Below, piece by piece: positions 52,886 to 60,162 of a stretch of DNA of 64,000 bases; the first letter of the stretch is position 1, and each line of letters starts with the position of its first letter. A program made the position numbers and the translations under genes. Source of the stretch: Ardenticatenaceae bacterium (GTDB lineage: Bacteria; Chloroflexota; Anaerolineae; Promineifilales; Promineifilaceae). Below the pieces are notes generated by a model. That model was not told the origin of the DNA and did not search any database. It was given only the letters and a program-made list of their open reading frames with translations. The stretch is from NCBI GenBank assembly GCA_020634215.1, contig JACKCD010000025.1, forward strand, positions 27,021-91,020, written 5' to 3'.

Positions 52886-53631
52886 GTGTGTTAGCGGGAA
52901 AAGTTGCAGTAGTAACAGGTGCTTCGCGGGGGATTGGCCGGGCCATTGCCGAAGATTTGGCGGCGAACGGGGCCAAGGTTGTGATTAATTACATCGCCAG
53001 CGTGGAAGCGGCGGAAGAAGTGGTGGCGGCAATTCAGGCAGCAGGTGGGGAAGCAACGGCCGTTCGTGCCGATGTCAGCGATTTTGCCCAGGCGGAGGCG
53101 TTGATGAAGGAAGCAACGGCCGTTTATGGGCAGGTAGACATTCTTGTCAACAACGCCGGAACCACCCGCGACACGCTGCTGATGACAATGAAAGAAGAGC
53201 AGTGGGACACAGTCATTGACACCAACCTCAAAAGCGTCTTCAACTGCTGCAAGGCGGTTGCCCGGCCGATGATTCGGCGCAAGCAGGGTGGCCGCATTAT
53301 CAACATCACCTCCATTGTTGGGCTGGTGGGACAGGCAGGGCAATCGAACTATGCGGCCTCGAAGGCGGGAATCATCGGCTTTACTAAGTCGCTGGCAAAA
53401 GAGCTTGGCTCGCGGCAGATTACGGTGAATGCGGTGGCTCCGGGCTTTTTCCCGACGGCATTAACGGCCGTTCTTGAAGAAAACGTAGTGGGCGACCTCA
53501 TGAAACTTATCCCACTGGGGCGCATGGGGGAACTGCAAGAAGTAGCTCACCTCGTCACCTTCCTTGCCTCCGACAGATCATCCTATATCACCGGTGAAGT
53601 CATCCGCGTTGATGGCGGCATGGCAACGTAA
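52882..53631 (+). CDS. fabG: 3-oxoacyl-ACP reductase
   Basis: This NADPH-dependent short-chain dehydrogenase of fatty acid elongation has 249 residues. The cofactor motif is TGASRGIGRAIA, followed by NNAG, catalytic Ser in NITSIVGLVGQ, and YAASK with catalytic Tyr and Lys. The GTG start overlaps the fabD stop (GTGA), indicating coupling; a second GTG at 52888 is possible. Three AACGGCCGTT sites are present, two reading as ATAV. An acpP gene does not follow. Confidence 0.94.
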   Translation: MSVLAGKVAVVTGASRGIGRAIAEDLAANGAKVVINYIASVEAAEEVVAAIQAAGGEATAVRADVSDFAQAEALMKEATAVYGQVDILVNNAGTTRDTLLMTMKEEQWDTVIDTNLKSVFNCCKAVARPMIRRKQGGRIINITSIVGLVGQAGQSNYAASKAGIIGFTKSLAKELGSRQITVNAVAPGFFPTALTAVLEENVVGDLMKLIPLGRMGELQEVAHLVTFLASDRSSYITGEVIRVDGGMAT

Positions 53632-53632
53632 G

Positions 53633-53723
53633 ATCGGCAAACAGTGAACAGTAATCGGCAAACAGTCATCAGTAATCGGTAAACAGTAATCAGTTAAAGG
53701 CTCGACTGATTATTGAACACTGT
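53633..53723. repeat. Heptad array (AACAGTA/ATCGGTA/ATCAGTA type)
   Basis: Nine consecutive 7-bp units begin directly after the fabG stop (ATCGGCA AACAGTG, AACAGTA ATCGGCA and so on to 53695), followed by a partial complementary arm (about 53703-53723). It is related in sequence to the array in the rpmF leader. Confidence 0.85.
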
Positions 53724-53790
53724 ATGCAACGCAGTCGTAAAACGACATTACCAATTAATAGACCGAGCCAATATGTTCCCCCCTTTCCTA

Positions 53791-53820
53791 TTGACAACAC
53801 GGGGCAAAGTGCGGAATACT
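53791..53820 (+). promoter_or_regulatory. Promoter of the Asp23-nusB unit
   Basis: TTGACA (53791-53796) and AATACT (53815-53820) are 18 bp apart. The ATG of the Asp23 gene lies ten bases after the -10, and there is no ribosome site, so this messenger may be leaderless. Confidence 0.6.
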
Positions 53821-53830
53821 ATAGCGAGTT

Positions 53831-54175
53831 ATGAGTGAAGTAAGGGAAAGTCTTGGGCGTATCGAAGTAGCCCCTGAGGTATTGGGTACAATCGCCTATT
53901 TCGCCACCTTAAAAGTTGATGGAGTTGCTAAAATGGCATCAGTGCCGGCTGATGTGACCCGCCTGCTGCGACGTGGAACGCGACACGACGGTCTTGTATT
54001 GGATTTGTCTGACGATAAGGTCAAATTTGATATTTACGTTATAATGAATCGTGATGTGAATGTCATGGAGACAAGTCGGGCAATTCAGAAAGCTGTTGCT
54101 GAAGCGATGGACACAATGGTTGACATTCCCATTGATGCCATTAACATCCACGTTGAAGATGTTGTCGGCACATAA
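53831..54175 (+). CDS. Asp23/Gls24 family envelope stress protein
   Basis: The 114-residue member of the Asp23 (DUF322) family has GRIEVAPEVLGTIAYFATLKV at the start and the conserved end VPIDAINIHVEDVV-like (DIPIDAINIHVEDVVGT). In Gram-positive bacteria these proteins sit under the membrane and affect envelope homeostasis; position beside nusB is common in Firmicutes and Chloroflexota. The gene is 21 bases before nusB. No AACGGCCGTT occurs in it. Confidence 0.9.
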   Translation: MSEVRESLGRIEVAPEVLGTIAYFATLKVDGVAKMASVPADVTRLLRRGTRHDGLVLDLSDDKVKFDIYVIMNRDVNVMETSRAIQKAVAEAMDTMVDIPIDAINIHVEDVVGT

Positions 54176-54196
54176 CCAAAATCGGGTGTAAGTACC

Positions 54197-54655
54197 ATGA
54201 AAACCAGACGTCGCGCACGTCGCGTCACCTTAGAAACGCTATATGAGTATGACATAGCCGCTCACCAGCCGGGTGAAATTTTGCAGCACCGGCTGCGGGA
54301 AAACCCGATGGAAAGCGCTGGTGTCCAATTCGCCGAGCAACTGGTGATGGGTGTCATTGAATACCAAACCATGATGGACACCTTGATCTCCCGCTATGCG
54401 CCAGAATGGCCGCTTGACCAAATGGCTGTCATTGACCGCAATATTTTGCGAATGGCAATTTTTGAATTCCTGATTTCTGGCGAAACTCCCATCAAAGTGG
54501 CAATTAACGAAGCCGTTGAACTGGCAAAAACATATGGATCGGACAGCGCTCCGCGTTTTGTCAATGGTGTATTAGGCACCCTGGCCGATCAAATCCCCAC
54601 GTTGCGACAGGAAATCTTTGCCGCACACCCGAATGCGGTTCCTGAACCTGGCTAA
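54197..54655 (+). CDS. nusB: Transcription antitermination factor NusB
   Basis: NusB binds boxA RNA with NusE (S10) to keep rRNA transcription going. The 152 residues show the all-helical family pattern: RRRARRVTLETLYEYD at the start, APEWPLDQMAVIDRNILRMA in the middle and PIKVAINEAVELAKTYGSD toward the end. It is probably co-transcribed with the Asp23 gene. The motif AACGGCCGTT is absent. Confidence 0.94.
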   Translation: MKTRRRARRVTLETLYEYDIAAHQPGEILQHRLRENPMESAGVQFAEQLVMGVIEYQTMMDTLISRYAPEWPLDQMAVIDRNILRMAIFEFLISGETPIKVAINEAVELAKTYGSDSAPRFVNGVLGTLADQIPTLRQEIFAAHPNAVPEPG

Positions 54656-54669
54656 AGCTCACAAATTTC

Positions 54670-55131
54670 ATGCCAATCATATGCTATGATGTCTACGGAA
54701 ATGCCGTTTCGGTAGGGAGGTCGGATATTGCCTTTGAACCGGCTGTTTACGGCATTTTTATTGAGAATGAGCGGGTCTTGCTGGCGCGTCACCCAGTCAC
54801 CGGGCTTTGGCATCCGCCAGGGGAAATATTGACTGGGTCGCTGCGGCCAGAGCAGGCTATTCGGCGTTATTTCCAGCGGCAACTACGGATTTTGCCTGAG
54901 TTAGATGGGCTGTTGTGGCTGGAGGAGCGGTATGTGATGGATGAACAGGGGCAAGCGCGGGGGTTATCGGTGTTGTATTACGGGTTGAAACGGCCGTTTG
55001 ATACCAAATCGGTTGCGGTTAAAACAGGAGCCTTGCTGCAATGGGTGTCGCTGGCAGAGGTTGACCGCACCCACATGCAGTTTGGCTATGATGCCCTTCA
55101 GGCTGGCAAGCTGCATCAGCAGCTATCGTGA
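54670..55131 (+). CDS. Nudix-fold protein with degenerate Nudix box
   Basis: The 153-residue protein has the beta-strand order of Nudix hydrolases (AVYGIFIENERVLLARHPVTG, LWHPPGE). The catalytic box is broken: Gly 51 and Arg 65 remain, but the expected Glu residues are Ser 57, Arg 66, Gln 69 and Arg 70. Metal-dependent diphosphate hydrolysis is therefore unlikely; a binding or regulatory role is inferred. It overlaps the next gene by four bases and so is coupled to an RNA pseudouridine synthase. Confidence 0.8.
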   Translation: MPIICYDVYGNAVSVGRSDIAFEPAVYGIFIENERVLLARHPVTGLWHPPGEILTGSLRPEQAIRRYFQRQLRILPELDGLLWLEERYVMDEQGQARGLSVLYYGLKRPFDTKSVAVKTGALLQWVSLAEVDRTHMQFGYDALQAGKLHQQLS

Positions 55132-56018
55132 AAGTTTCCTCTAAAGTTCCCGCCAATTATCACCAAACCAATCTTATCACTTATCTGGCCCACCGTTTCA
55201 CCTACCTGACGACGGCTGAATGGCAGCAGCAGGTGGAAAAGGGGCGGGTGTGGCACAACGGCCGTTTAGCCACCGCTACCATCCAACTGGCACAAGGTGA
55301 CGAAGTGGGCAGCGATGTTCCCGACTTTGAACCGCCCGCCGCCAACTTTGGCTATACTGTTGTCTATGAGGACGACTGGATTGTGGGAGTGGACAAACCG
55401 GCAGGGTTGAGGGTGCATGGAAACGGCCGTTTTACCCAAGCCAACCTCATCTACCACCTGCGCCACCACCACTTCCCCACCGCCGACCTCGTTAACCGGC
55501 TCGATGCCCAAACGTCAGGCGTGGTGGTGGTGGCCAAAGACAAAGAGACGCTGCGGCTACTGCATGAACAATTTGCCACGCAAGCGGTGGAGAAAACTTA
55601 TTTGGCACTGGTTCATGGCATTATCGCTCCAGCCAGCGGCCAAATTGATTTGCCGATTGCCAAGCAGGCCCCCGGCCAGCGGTATTCTCCCTTTGTGGCG
55701 GCCGATTTGCCCCACGCCAAACCGGCACTGACGCTGTATGAAACGGTGGCAGCATTCGCCACTACGTCTTTGCTGCGGCTGTGGCCGAAAACAGGGCGAA
55801 CGCATCAATTAAGGGTGCATTTAACGGCCGTTTCCCACCCCATTCTTGGCGACAACATTTACGGCCGTTCCGACACCACCCCCCGCCTCGCCCTCCATTG
55901 CCACCACACCAGCTTTACCCACCCCCATACCGGCCGGCCGTGCCACATCCACGCCCCCTGGCCCGCCGATCTGCAAGCCATTCAGTCAGCCCAAACAGTG
56001 GAAATTTCCCAGATTTGA
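55128..56018 (+). CDS. RluA-family RNA pseudouridine synthase
   Basis: This enzyme isomerises specific uridines in rRNA or tRNA. The 296 residues comprise an S4-like N-terminal part, the catalytic motif RLDAQTSGVVVVAKD (Asp near residue 127), EKTYLALVHG and the final RTHQLRVHL. The exact target (RluA, RluC or RluD type) cannot be told. A GTG start overlaps the stop of the Nudix-like gene. Four AACGGCCGTT sites occur in it, one of the densest cases. Confidence 0.9.
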   Translation: MKVSSKVPANYHQTNLITYLAHRFTYLTTAEWQQQVEKGRVWHNGRLATATIQLAQGDEVGSDVPDFEPPAANFGYTVVYEDDWIVGVDKPAGLRVHGNGRFTQANLIYHLRHHHFPTADLVNRLDAQTSGVVVVAKDKETLRLLHEQFATQAVEKTYLALVHGIIAPASGQIDLPIAKQAPGQRYSPFVAADLPHAKPALTLYETVAAFATTSLLRLWPKTGRTHQLRVHLTAVSHPILGDNIYGRSDTTPRLALHCHHTSFTHPHTGRPCHIHAPWPADLQAIQSAQTVEISQI

Positions 56019-56099
56019 TGCAAAATTCCCCTATAATTTCATAGCGGCAGCATAAAACAACATCTATGTTTGTCCGCGTCCAATCCCAAGGAGAGATAG

Positions 56100-56831
56100 A
56101 TGAAGCTAGGTATCCTCAAACCCCTTAAACCCGAAGACGATGCCGGAATTCCCGGCCACGGTACCGAAGAAGATCGTTTCCGACGTTTTTTTGCACAAGT
56201 CAACGCCCCCTTTACCATTCAACTCTATGATGTTACCCAAGGGGAATTCCCCGCCTCACCCGCTGAATGCGATGCCTACCTCATTTCTGGCAGCGACCAG
56301 GGCGTGTATGATAATGAACCCTGGATTCCCGTACTGGCGCAATTCATTCGCGACTGCTACGCGGCGCAGCGTAAAATGGTTGGGATCTGCTTCGGTCACC
56401 AAATGCTGGCCCACACCCTGGGCGGCCACACCGAAAAGTCCCACAAAGGCTGGGGGCTGGGGCTTCGGGAAATTGAGCTTGTTTCATCCAAGGCGTGGAT
56501 GACCCCTCCCCTAGACAACCTCCAACTCAATTTTGCCCACCAAGATCAGGTTATTCAGTTGCCACCCAACGCTGAACTGCTGGCAACCAACGACTTTTGC
56601 CCCAATATCGCCTTTTCCATCGGCGACCAAGTATTTGGGCTGCAAGCGCATCCCGAAATCAATAACCCGTTTATGGAAGCGATTGTGGATTATATGGAAT
56701 CACGGCTAGATGACGCGGCTTATCAGGAAGCCATAAACACACTGTCGGCACAGCCTGATTCGCGGCCAGTAGCGCAATGGATTGTTAACTTCTTACAGCA
56801 GCCGTCGCCAGAGGAAGCAATGGTTTCATGA
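56100..56831 (+). CDS. Class I glutamine amidotransferase (GMP-synthase-like)
   Basis: The 243-residue stand-alone GATase1 domain has the nucleophile Cys in MVGICFGHQMLAHTLGG (about residue 98) and the His-Glu pair in FGLQAHPEINN. It resembles the GuaA glutaminase domain but has no synthetase partner; many such proteins hydrolyse gamma-glutamyl compounds. The stop overlaps the start of the following hydrolase gene. GGAGAG precedes the ATG. Confidence 0.87.
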   Translation: MKLGILKPLKPEDDAGIPGHGTEEDRFRRFFAQVNAPFTIQLYDVTQGEFPASPAECDAYLISGSDQGVYDNEPWIPVLAQFIRDCYAAQRKMVGICFGHQMLAHTLGGHTEKSHKGWGLGLREIELVSSKAWMTPPLDNLQLNFAHQDQVIQLPPNAELLATNDFCPNIAFSIGDQVFGLQAHPEINNPFMEAIVDYMESRLDDAAYQEAINTLSAQPDSRPVAQWIVNFLQQPSPEEAMVS

Positions 56832-57636
56832 ATAAAGTATTGCGTTGGTTAAAACGATTGCTGCTGTTGGTTGTTGCCCTTGTCTTACTGATTGTGCTGC
56901 TGTTTGCGGGAACCATTCTTTATGATGCCGCTTTGGGCCATGACGCAACAGAATACACCAATGTGACCTACAGCGGTAGCGACGGCAGCACCCTGCATGG
57001 CTACTTGGCCGTGCCAGAAGGCGCTGGCCCCCATCCGGCGGTGCTGCTCATTCATGAATGGTGGGGGCTGAACGAGGGGATCACTATCTTGGCTGATGCA
57101 CTGGCGCAAGAGGGGTATGTGGTGCTTGCGGCCGATGCCTATCGGGGGCAGGTGACAACGTTGTTCCCACGGGCCTTGTGGCTGCGGCTCACCACGCCCG
57201 GCGACCAGATTTTTGCCGATGTGGACGCGGCCTGGCGCATCTGCGCGGGTTAGCAAATGTGGATCCCGGCCGCGTGGCCTCAATGGGCTTTTGTTTTGGC
57301 GGTGGTCAATCGCTGCAATTGGGAATGCGGCAGTCGGAAAAGCTATCGGCTACCATCATTTATTATGGGTCGGTCGTAACCGATTTGGAGGTGCTGCGGG
57401 CGAGCTACCCGGCCGAGCCGGTATTTGGGGTGTTTGGCGAAGAAGACCAGCAGATTCTTCCGGCCGATGTGCTGGAGTTTGAAGCCAATTTGAATACGCT
57501 CAACATCGAGAATGAGATCACCATTTACCCTGGCGTAGGCCATGCCTTTTTAACCGAAGAAAATTATAACCAGCCGGGAACGGCGATGGAGGCGTGGCAG
57601 CAAACGCTGGCTTTTCTGAATGAGACGTTGAAGTAG
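56828..57636 (+). pseudogene. Membrane-anchored dienelactone hydrolase, frameshifted
   Basis: The first part (56828-57253, 141 residues) has a transmembrane anchor (about 8-30) and the start of an alpha/beta hydrolase (AVLLIHEWWGLNEGI). The frame ends in a stop at 57251. The rest continues in another frame from about 57241 to 57636, with LRGLANVDPGRVASMGFCFGGG carrying the nucleophile Cys, then VFGVFGEED and GVGHAF with the catalytic Asp and His. One base is missing near 57237-57241 (AWR-I where AWR-YLRG is expected). Because everything else is intact, this is either a very recent pseudogene or a sequencing error. Confidence 0.88.
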
Positions 57637-57660
57637 GGCAAGTTTGCAAACTTACCCTAC
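57633..57660. repeat. Palindromic 28-bp repeat
   Basis: GTAGGGCAAGTTTG is followed by its complement with one G-T pair. It covers the stop of the hydrolase and ends just before the next ATG (57667). It could act as a terminator-like element or mask the ribosome site of the next gene. Confidence 0.65.
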
Positions 57661-57666
57661 AAGGTC

Positions 57667-58740
57667 ATGATTCCACTCTTTGATACCTACCCACAGATGG
57701 CCGAAAAATGCCCGTATGTGCCGCTGGCGGAGCTGCCAACACCGGTGCAGCCGCTGTCGCGGTTAGGGGAGGCATTAGGAATTAACCTGTTTATCAAGCG
57801 GGATGATTTGGCGAGTTCGCGCTATGGGGGGAACAAGGTGCGGAAGCTGGAATTTATTTTGGCGGAGGCGCAGCGGCGCGGGGTACGGACGATTATCACG
57901 TTTGGGCGGGCGGGGACGAATCATGGGGTGGCAACGGCCGTTTTTGCCACCCCTCTCAACATCCACACCATTTGCCTGGTGCTGCCCCAGCCCAACACCG
58001 CCGCCGTGCGGCAAAATTTGCTGCTGATGCTGGCGCACGGAGCCGAACTGCACCAGTTTCGCAGCAAAAATCGGCTGGTAGTGGGGGCGGTGTGGCAGGC
58101 GGGGAAAAGAACGGCCGTTGATCGCCGCCCTCCCTTCATTCTTGAAGCCGGTGGTTCCACGCCGCTGGGAACATTGGGCTACGTTAATGCTGCCTTTGAA
58201 CTGCGGCAGCAAATTGAGGCCGGGGAGTGCCCAGAACCGGATTTGATTTACGTGGCGGCGGGAACGCTGGGAACGGCCGTTGGTCTCATGTTGGGTTGCC
58301 AGCTTGCCGGGCTAAAAAGCCGCATTGTGCCCGTGCGCGTCGTTGAAACAGAGTACGCCAGCCCCCGCCTGATGGCACGTTTGTTCCACAAAACGCATAG
58401 GGTTATCCACAGTTTTGCCCCAGTTATCCACAATTTCCACAGATTTGAGGAAAAATTTGACTTACGCGAAGGGTTCTTTGGTGGGGGATATGGGGTCTAT
58501 ACGCAAGGGGGAGAAACGGCCGTTCAACAAATGCAGCAACTAGAAGGCATCTCCCTCGAAGGCACTTACACCGGCAAAACGCTCGCAGCTTTGATTGCCG
58601 ATGCCCACAACGGCCAACTGGCTGGCAAAACGGTGCTGTTCTGGAATACTTATAATAGCCGCCCCCTTGCCGACCAAATCGCCCACGCCGACTATCATCA
58701 TCTTCACCCTGCGTTTCACCCCTATTTTGCCACCAGTTAA
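57667..58740 (+). CDS. D-cysteine desulfhydrase / ACC deaminase family PLP enzyme
   Basis: This PLP-dependent beta-family enzyme has 357 residues. The PLP-binding Lys is in SSRYGGNKVRKLEFIL (about residue 54), the substrate loop in FGRAGTNHGVATAV, and the phosphate-binding Gly-rich turn in VAAGTLGTAVGLMLG. Family members split D-cysteine to pyruvate, sulfide and ammonia, or deaminate 1-aminocyclopropane-1-carboxylate; which one cannot be decided here. Four AACGGCCGTT sites lie in it. No normal ribosome site is visible because a palindrome occupies that place. Confidence 0.85.
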   Translation: MIPLFDTYPQMAEKCPYVPLAELPTPVQPLSRLGEALGINLFIKRDDLASSRYGGNKVRKLEFILAEAQRRGVRTIITFGRAGTNHGVATAVFATPLNIHTICLVLPQPNTAAVRQNLLLMLAHGAELHQFRSKNRLVVGAVWQAGKRTAVDRRPPFILEAGGSTPLGTLGYVNAAFELRQQIEAGECPEPDLIYVAAGTLGTAVGLMLGCQLAGLKSRIVPVRVVETEYASPRLMARLFHKTHRVIHSFAPVIHNFHRFEEKFDLREGFFGGGYGVYTQGGETAVQQMQQLEGISLEGTYTGKTLAALIADAHNGQLAGKTVLFWNTYNSRPLADQIAHADYHHLHPAFHPYFATS

Positions 58741-58759
58741 CGCAAAATGCCCATAAATG

Positions 58760-58798
58760 ACAAACCACCGTGCTGTGGGTCATAGCACGGTGGTTTGT
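58760..58798. terminator. Bidirectional terminator
   Basis: ACAAACCACCGTGCT and its perfect 15-bp complement with a 9-nt loop lie between the convergent desulfhydrase-like and nrnA genes. There are no long T-tracts. Confidence 0.75.
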
Positions 58799-58823
58799 GA
58801 CCGTTTCCTATCAGTTTCAACTA

Positions 58824-59795
58824 CTAACCGACAAGAGCTGGTTCGCCTTGCTGCTGAATTGCTTCCTTACACAGAGCAACCACCCGGGCAGTTGCATCTG
58901 CCAGCGGTTCTTCCAGCGTGCAGCCGGCCGCCAGGAAGTGACCACCACCACCCAGCTTTTCGGCTACGGCAGCAACATTATAGGGCGGTCGGCAGCGGAA
59001 GCCCACACGAATCCGCCCACCCTCAATCTCCATCAACACCGCTCCCATTGCCACCTCATCCACATCGGCCAGCAAATTAACCAACCCCATGCTGCTCTGC
59101 CCCTTAAACCCAATCGCCAGTTGATCCACCAGCGGAATAGCAACCCAGGCCAACTTATTCTCCAACTGAAGTCCGTTTAGCCCAACTTGCCACAGCCGCA
59201 GCGTCGTAATGGGTTTGACGATCAGCGCATTTGTCGTCACAAACGACAAATCTGCCCCGGCATCCATTAACGCACTGGCAACCTTCATCGTGTTTGCTGA
59301 CACGCCGACGGTACGAAACCCCAAGGTGTCTGTCACCAAACCCGTTAGTAGGCTCATGGCAACCCCTTCCGTTATTTCATATCCTAGCTCAGTAAAAAGC
59401 CCATATAAAATTTCGGTTGTGGAAGTTGCTTTGTCATCAATGACCTGAATGTCACCAAATCGGGTGTTGGTAACGTGATGGTCAATGTTCACCACGGTTG
59501 GCAGTGGTTGGGAAAAATTGGCATAAGCGTTGCCCATCCGCCCTTCGTCGCCACAATCAACCACCACCAACAAATCATAATACAGTTTGGGATCGGGTGT
59601 TTGCCGCACCTGATCGGCCATGGGCAAATAGGCAAATCGTTCTGGCACACGGTCGTCACATACCAACGTGACGTGCTTGCCATCTTGTTTGAGCAGTTGC
59701 CCAACGGCCGTTAATGAACCAATCGCATCCCCATCTGGATCCACATGGGTGATAACCAAAACATTCGTTGCCTTATTAAACAGATGTTGAATCAT
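58824..59795 (-). CDS. nrnA: DHH-family phosphoesterase NrnA (oligoribonuclease / pAp phosphatase)
   Basis: This enzyme degrades short RNA oligomers and 3'-phosphoadenosine 5'-phosphate. From the ATG at 59795 it has 323 residues: DHH domain with THVDPDGDAIGS, VVDCGDEGRMG and NIDHHVTNTRFG (the DHH itself), and DHHA1 domain with LGGGGHFLAAGC. The frame is open upstream, but this ATG matches family starts and overlaps the rbfA end by 20 bases. Its order after rbfA is the usual one; truB and ribF, which normally follow, are at 5.2-7.0 kb. Confidence 0.92.
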   Translation of the reverse strand: MIQHLFNKATNVLVITHVDPDGDAIGSLTAVGQLLKQDGKHVTLVCDDRVPERFAYLPMADQVRQTPDPKLYYDLLVVVDCGDEGRMGNAYANFSQPLPTVVNIDHHVTNTRFGDIQVIDDKATSTTEILYGLFTELGYEITEGVAMSLLTGLVTDTLGFRTVGVSANTMKVASALMDAGADLSFVTTNALIVKPITTLRLWQVGLNGLQLENKLAWVAIPLVDQLAIGFKGQSSMGLVNLLADVDEVAMGAVLMEIEGGRIRVGFRCRPPYNVAAVAEKLGGGGHFLAAGCTLEEPLADATARVVALCKEAIQQQGEPALVG

Positions 59796-60162
59796 TATTC
59801 TCTTCTGGCTCTTCCTCATTTGGAATTTCCAGACTATCCAGTAGTGCATCAACCTCTGCTGCATACAGCGACGTTGGATCCCAATGAAAACGCAGTTGTG
59901 GTAGCGTGCGCGTATGCAGCCGCTGCGACAACTCCCGCCGCAAAAAACTGCTCGCGCCACGCAGTGCCGCCATCACCTCACCTTGATTCGCCTCAGGGTC
60001 AAACGAGGCCACATAAAGATTGGCATATTGCAGCTCTCGATCCACAACAACCTTCGTCACCGTCAAATCCTGCAAACGCGGATCGCTGACTTCCTGCACA
60101 AGCAGACTGCCAACAATCCGCATAATCCGATCCGAAATACGCTCCTGGAAAATCTTACTCAT
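59776..60162 (-). CDS. rbfA: Ribosome-binding factor A
   Basis: RbfA helps mature the 30S subunit. The 128-residue KH-type protein begins MSKIFQERISDRIMRIVGSL and includes DPRLQDLTVTKVVVDRELQYA. It overlaps infB by four bases and nrnA by 20 bases. The acidic tail (EEEPEENNDS) is longer than usual. No AACGGCCGTT. Confidence 0.94.
   Translation of the reverse strand: MSKIFQERISDRIMRIVGSLLVQEVSDPRLQDLTVTKVVVDRELQYANLYVASFDPEANQGEVMAALRGASSFLRRELSQRLHTRTLPQLRFHWDPTSLYAAEVDALLDSLEIPNEEEPEENNDSTSV

Noticed and set aside
12600..53723. Heptad arrays considered as CRISPR arrays
   Set aside because: There are no spacers of constant length between repeats; units are tandem 7-mers in inverted arms, and no cas gene is present.
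59796..59960. N-terminal extension of NrnA by 55 residues
   Set aside because: It lies wholly within rbfA in another frame, is Cys/Arg-rich without family similarity, and the ATG at 59795 matches known starts.
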